From Aridibacter sp965216195 (GTDB taxonomy: Bacteria; Acidobacteriota; Blastocatellia; Pyrinomonadales; Pyrinomonadaceae), in the NCBI GenBank assembly GCA_965216195.1, contig OZ244151.1:1054001-1118000 (forward strand): 64,000 bases of DNA, written 5' to 3'. The notes beneath the pieces are model-generated. The model was not told the origin of the DNA. It saw nothing but the letters and a program-made list of their open reading frames with translations, and made no database searches. The position numbers and the translations under genes were made by a program. How positions within the stretch are numbered: position 1 is the first letter of the stretch; each line of letters begins with the position of its first letter. Shown here in pieces: positions 60,679-64,000 of the stretch.

Positions 60679-60744
60679 TTGACATATCGAGGATATCGGC
60701 TAAACTTTATGAAAAAAGTTTGTTATAAAGTAAATACAAATTTC
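60679..60744 (+). promoter_or_regulatory. Promoter plus conserved downstream motif of the TonB receptor gene
   Basis: TTGACA (60679-60684), 16-bp spacer, TAAACT (60701-60706), then 15 bp on the motif GTTATAAAGT-AA-ATACAAATTTC (60722-60744), 21 of 23 bases identical to 59469-59491. It lies about 120 bp before the receptor's ATG, so a leader of some 150 bases is transcribed. Confidence 0.6.
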
Positions 60745-60862
60745 ACGAATACCTCGATAATAATTGAACGGCAAGGGCTTGCTAAATTGAAACGCTTGTT
60801 TTTTGGAGGAGCTAGACCCCCTTTTATGTCTATATAAATCGATGCATCGGGAGAAAAAGATA

Positions 60863-63721
60863 ATGGTTCGAAACAGTCTATTTGGTCGTCTTGGGAAAAT
60901 TTCAATTGCTTTTGCTCTTGGGATTTTTTGTTTTACATTTAATACCTTTGGTCAGGGAACCTCATTGCAGGGAACCGTCAAAGACCAAAATGATGCGGTA
61001 GTTACCGGCGCGACCGTAACTATTACCAACTCCGCTACCGGAACCCAGCGCAAGACAACAACTGACGCAAGTGGAAAGTATTCGTTTTCAAATCTCTCTC
61101 CGGGGCCAAGTATCATACGTGTCCAACAGAGCGGATTTTCCGACGCTGAAGCTCGCGTTTCGGTGGTTTCGGGGGAATCGATTGATCATGACTTTTCGAT
61201 CAGTCCCGGGTCTCTGTCGGCGGAAGTTACGGTTACGGCCGCAAAAGGGCTAAGGGCGACCGGGGAGATCCCGCAGACGGTTACTGTTGTGGGAGATGCC
61301 GAAATATCCGAACGGCGGCCAACGGGAGTTAACGAAGCTTATGAGAGATCACCGAGTGTTTTATCGACTGATCCAAATCCTTTCCGGGCTAGACCGCAGA
61401 TTCGCGGGCTGCAGGCAAGCCGCATTCTGGTCACCGTGGATGGTGAACGCATAAACAACGCACGTTTTTCTGCAGATTTTGTAGGGGTTTCCACGAGTTT
61501 GGTCGATACGTCACAAATCGATCAGGTTGAAGTTGTAGCGGGATCGGGCTCGAGTCTTTATGGTTCGGACGCGGTTGGAGGCACCATCAATCTGATAACA
61601 AAGGGACCAGAGGCTCAGCCAGATCGAACAAGATTCGACGCACGATTGGATGCAGACTGGGCTTCGAATAATAATTACCGGAAAGGTGTTATCCAAGTCG
61701 GTTTAGCGGGCAAACGCGGCGCCGGTAAAGTTAGCTTTGGAAGGTTTATACAGCCGAACTATAAGCATGGTGACGGGACCGTAACCCGTCAGGAGATGAT
61801 CACTTTTGGCGATTTTGCGCAGCAGGCCGGAAATTTTAGCAGGCAGGCGATTATTAGTGCCTATCCAATCTATGATCTCGACCCCGAAAAAGAAGTTACG
61901 ACGAGCGGGGCTCGAGGTTATTTAGGATCGGGAGACGTACAGTTTTTCCCGGCTGAAAACCACATCCTTCGATTGCGTTTTCAACACAATAGTTATCGTG
62001 ATCTCGGTGTTCCTTTTTCAGGTCCGCCGTACACCACAAACCAAGCAAATACGGGTTTTTCTAATTTTGAAAAATACTCTGCAAGATATGAGTGGTCTGG
62101 CATTACGGATTGGTTTGCGCGGTTTTCGGTAAATTTCTATCGTCAGGATTATCGACGTTCGTTGGATGAGATTAGAAATGGGATTGTCCAGGGGAGCAGT
62201 TGGGCGCCATTACCGCCGCCATTGACCTTTTTGAACGGATTTACCGGCAATGTTTCGACCTTCGCAAAATCTGCAGAAGCGAAAACAATAAATCACAATA
62301 CGCAAAAGGGTTTTGACGTTCAGTTAAACTTCCTGCCATTTGAGAATTTTATCTACACAACGGGTGTTAATTATAACGACGACTTTTCACGCGACCAGTT
62401 TAGACAAACGAATTTTGCGACCTTCCCGGGACCGCTATTTGGTTCCGTTTTATCGTCCGTCGACGGAGTAAAAAATACTCCCGATACCGTTTATGAAAAC
62501 TGGGGCTGGTATAACCAAATGGAATATACGCCGCATCAGAGAATTCGCTTTAGCGGTGGCTTTCGTTATGACAACTGGCAGACTGAAGCGCGACCCTCCG
62601 CCGGTTTTCCGAATGGAAACGTAGGGAATATTCTTCTCGCCATCTTACCCCAGATTCAAGCTAACCCGGGGTCGATCGACGCTGCCGGTGCAGCGGGATA
62701 CGCTGATTTGGCAGCCGGTCGAACATTGAGCACAAATTCAAATGTATTTACATATAATATCGGCGTTACGGGTTTTTTGCCTGGCGGCATAAACCCGTAT
62801 GTACGATATTCGACGAGCTTTAGAGAGCCGGATCTTTTGGGCAGATATTTGCTCAGAAACTTTACGACAGCGCCGATATTCTCGCTTCCAAGTATTGTTA
62901 ATACGAATCTAGGGCCGGAGAAAGGGAAGGATATTGACGTCGGTGTAAAAGTTTCGAGAGATAAGTATCGAGGCGCTTTTAGCTACTATCGAAACGAGAT
63001 CACGGATGCTACGGGAACCGTATTGAATGGATACTGTATTCCGATCACATCGGTTCCGGGATTGGCGCCGTCGCCAGCAGCTTTTGGTTGTCCGCCGCCG
63101 GCGTTTCCGACCTTTATTCCGAACCACTTCGTTCAGGTATTCCAAACGGTTAACTTCGCCGAAATTTTGATCCGTGGGTGGGAGGCCTCGTCAGAGGGTG
63201 ATATTCCGCTTGGTGATTTTGGTAGTTTCACGCCGTTCTTTAGCTTTAGCACGATCAAGGCGATAAACAAGACACCGGACGCCGCGAGGCTTGCGATTGT
63301 GACGAATCTATATAACTCGAGCGCGCCCCTTGAGTTGGACGGCGGACCGGACGATGTACCGTTTTATTCGCTTCCGAATTACCAGGGCTCGTTTGCGCCG
63401 CGATTCTCGGGCGCCAAAGGGCGTTGGTGGGCCGAATACGAATATCGTTTCACGAGCAAGGTAACACGCGTCGATCCAAACGAAATTAGCTTTGGTTCTA
63501 CGACAACATACTCGCATTTTAAGGCTTACGAGGGCTTGCAGAAACACTCAATCCGAGGTGGATTTAACTTCGGCGGAGATAAGCTGCCTGTTCTTGTAAC
63601 TGTTGGAGTAGAGAACTTAACAGATGAATTCTACTACCAATTGTTCCAGCCGGCTCCGGGTTCGGGGCGCTCTTTCAGAATTGGAACGACGATTAAACTG
63701 TCGCGTCTGTTTGATTGGTAA
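60863..63721 (+). CDS. TonB-dependent outer membrane receptor with N-terminal carboxypeptidase-like domain
   Basis: 952 residues from the ATG at 60863, chosen for GGGAGA upstream and the signal peptide that follows (KISIAFALGIFCFTFNTFGQ). A CarboxypepD_reg-like domain (about 32-115, LQGTVKDQNDAVVTGATVTI) precedes the plug (about 125-250, RPQIRGLQASRILVTVDGER and SGSSLYGSDAVGGTINLITK) and a 22-strand barrel ending in FRIGTTIKLSRLFDW. Such receptors import siderophores, haem, cobalamin or glycans with TonB energy; the substrate cannot be named. Short Cys-containing loop near 740-760. Confidence 0.93.
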   Translation: MVRNSLFGRLGKISIAFALGIFCFTFNTFGQGTSLQGTVKDQNDAVVTGATVTITNSATGTQRKTTTDASGKYSFSNLSPGPSIIRVQQSGFSDAEARVSVVSGESIDHDFSISPGSLSAEVTVTAAKGLRATGEIPQTVTVVGDAEISERRPTGVNEAYERSPSVLSTDPNPFRARPQIRGLQASRILVTVDGERINNARFSADFVGVSTSLVDTSQIDQVEVVAGSGSSLYGSDAVGGTINLITKGPEAQPDRTRFDARLDADWASNNNYRKGVIQVGLAGKRGAGKVSFGRFIQPNYKHGDGTVTRQEMITFGDFAQQAGNFSRQAIISAYPIYDLDPEKEVTTSGARGYLGSGDVQFFPAENHILRLRFQHNSYRDLGVPFSGPPYTTNQANTGFSNFEKYSARYEWSGITDWFARFSVNFYRQDYRRSLDEIRNGIVQGSSWAPLPPPLTFLNGFTGNVSTFAKSAEAKTINHNTQKGFDVQLNFLPFENFIYTTGVNYNDDFSRDQFRQTNFATFPGPLFGSVLSSVDGVKNTPDTVYENWGWYNQMEYTPHQRIRFSGGFRYDNWQTEARPSAGFPNGNVGNILLAILPQIQANPGSIDAAGAAGYADLAAGRTLSTNSNVFTYNIGVTGFLPGGINPYVRYSTSFREPDLLGRYLLRNFTTAPIFSLPSIVNTNLGPEKGKDIDVGVKVSRDKYRGAFSYYRNEITDATGTVLNGYCIPITSVPGLAPSPAAFGCPPPAFPTFIPNHFVQVFQTVNFAEILIRGWEASSEGDIPLGDFGSFTPFFSFSTIKAINKTPDAARLAIVTNLYNSSAPLELDGGPDDVPFYSLPNYQGSFAPRFSGAKGRWWAEYEYRFTSKVTRVDPNEISFGSTTTYSHFKAYEGLQKHSIRGGFNFGGDKLPVLVTVGVENLTDEFYYQLFQPAPGSGRSFRIGTTIKLSRLFDW

Positions 63722-63724
63722 AGT

Positions 63725-63863
63725 GTAGTTGACCGAATTAAGTGAGTTGGCTGAGTTTGAGTGAGTTGAGAAAGAGTCGCGTTTCTTTGGGAAGCATGGA
63801 CTAAACCCGATGAAATTCTCGACTCAGAAACTCACTAAAACTCGCCAAACTCGACCGACTTCT
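63725..63863. repeat. Quasi-palindromic intergenic element E
   Basis: The left arm holds GAGTTTGAGTGAGTT and GAGTCG (63774-63779); the right arm holds CGACTC (63820-63825), AACTCACTAAAACTC and further words (CGCCAAACTCGACCGACT). The inverse of the right arm follows the left arm over ~50 bases with scattered changes. It lies between the receptor gene and the next start codon. Confidence 0.5.
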
Positions 63864-63867
63864 GGAT

Positions 63868-64000
63868 ATGGACGCTCTTGGATACAGACATAAGTTTGGA
63901 GTAATAATTCCGAGCACAAACACAATCGTAGAACCGGATTTTCATTCGATGAGTGTGCCGGGGGTTACGCCGCATCATTCGCGGATTCATATACGTGACC
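63868..64000 (+). CDS. Asp/Glu racemase-superfamily protein (maleate isomerase/arylmalonate decarboxylase-like), 5' part
   Basis: 44 codons are visible before the window ends. MDALGYRHKFGVIIPSTNTI with VEPDF is the classical opening of maleate cis-trans isomerases and arylmalonate decarboxylases, in which Asn in the PSTNT turn and a Cys beyond this window form the active site. The start was chosen as the first ATG before the conserved block; no good ribosome site is seen. The rest of the gene is outside the window. Confidence 0.75.
   Translation, partial: MDALGYRHKFGVIIPSTNTIVEPDFHSMSVPGVTPHHSRIHIRD

Noticed and set aside
60803..60862. Upstream TTG start for the TonB receptor
   Set aside because: It places 20 non-conserved residues before the signal peptide; the ATG at 60863 has its own ribosome site and a clean signal sequence.
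1..64000. CRISPR arrays, rRNA genes, prophage genes
   Set aside because: No regularly spaced direct repeats, rRNA sequence or phage structural genes were seen anywhere in the window.

Overview
The window is a chromosomal stretch of a Gram-negative, respiring heterotroph with moderate GC content. It carries a TonB-dependent receptor with a carboxypeptidase-like N-terminal domain, lipoproteins, secreted S41/M1/M28 peptidases, a system II (ResB/CcsA) cytochrome c maturation pathway, haem-copper oxidase genes, an Rhs/YD-repeat giant protein and many MacB-type permeases. Together these suggest Acidobacteriota, most likely class Blastocatellia. That placement is inference from gene content and style; no rRNA is present.

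Layout. 1-7.6 kb: the 3' part of a PP2C phosphatase with a TPR tail, an intergenic repeat block, then a minus-strand housekeeping run (TrmH-type methyltransferase, two cyclophilins, D-aminoacyl-tRNA deacylase, HAD phosphatase, BrnT/BrnA toxin-antitoxin, MltG, glutathione peroxidase, cytochrome c lipoprotein). 7.7-10.1 kb: a penicillin-acylase-family lipoprotein. 10.2-19.7 kb: the accessory region, with an IstB remnant, a candidate immunity gene and a minus-strand rhs gene cut into three by two apparently identical copies of an IS110/IS1111-type element; both copies sit at the Tyr-Asp codons of YD repeats. 20.1-26.9 kb: a large secreted protein of unknown function, an IS1595-type remnant, RuvX, an S41-like protein that has lost its catalytic residues, a secreted unknown and a TPR protein. 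26.9-32.5 kb: ccsA and resB, diverging from ctaB-ctaE-DUF420. 32.5-32.9 kb: a promoter, a ydaO-type cyclic-di-AMP riboswitch and a terminator, with no same-strand gene behind them. 32.9-38.2 kb: M1 and M28 peptidases, a 56-residue membrane protein and an intact S41 protease. 38.3-46.9 kb: oligopeptide-transport ATPases around a GNAT gene, a Yip1-like protein and four MacB-type permeases in an A-B-A'-B' order. 47.1-55.5 kb: lon, engB, rho, glgA, a GNAT gene, purA and tRNA-Lys. 55.6-64 kb: a DinB-like protein, a LytS/LytTR two-component pair, an alpha/beta hydrolase, two membrane proteins that share an unusual promoter motif with the following TonB receptor, and the start of an Asp/Glu racemase-superfamily gene.

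The most interesting items are the self-contained c-di-AMP riboswitch RNA with no gene to control, the twin insertion of an IS110-type element at equivalent YD-repeat positions (with a strongly structured left end that could encode its guide RNA), the retained Rhs toxin/immunity end fused in frame to an IS-supplied start codon, the S41 pseudoprotease, and a class of quasi-palindromic intergenic elements found at several gene ends.
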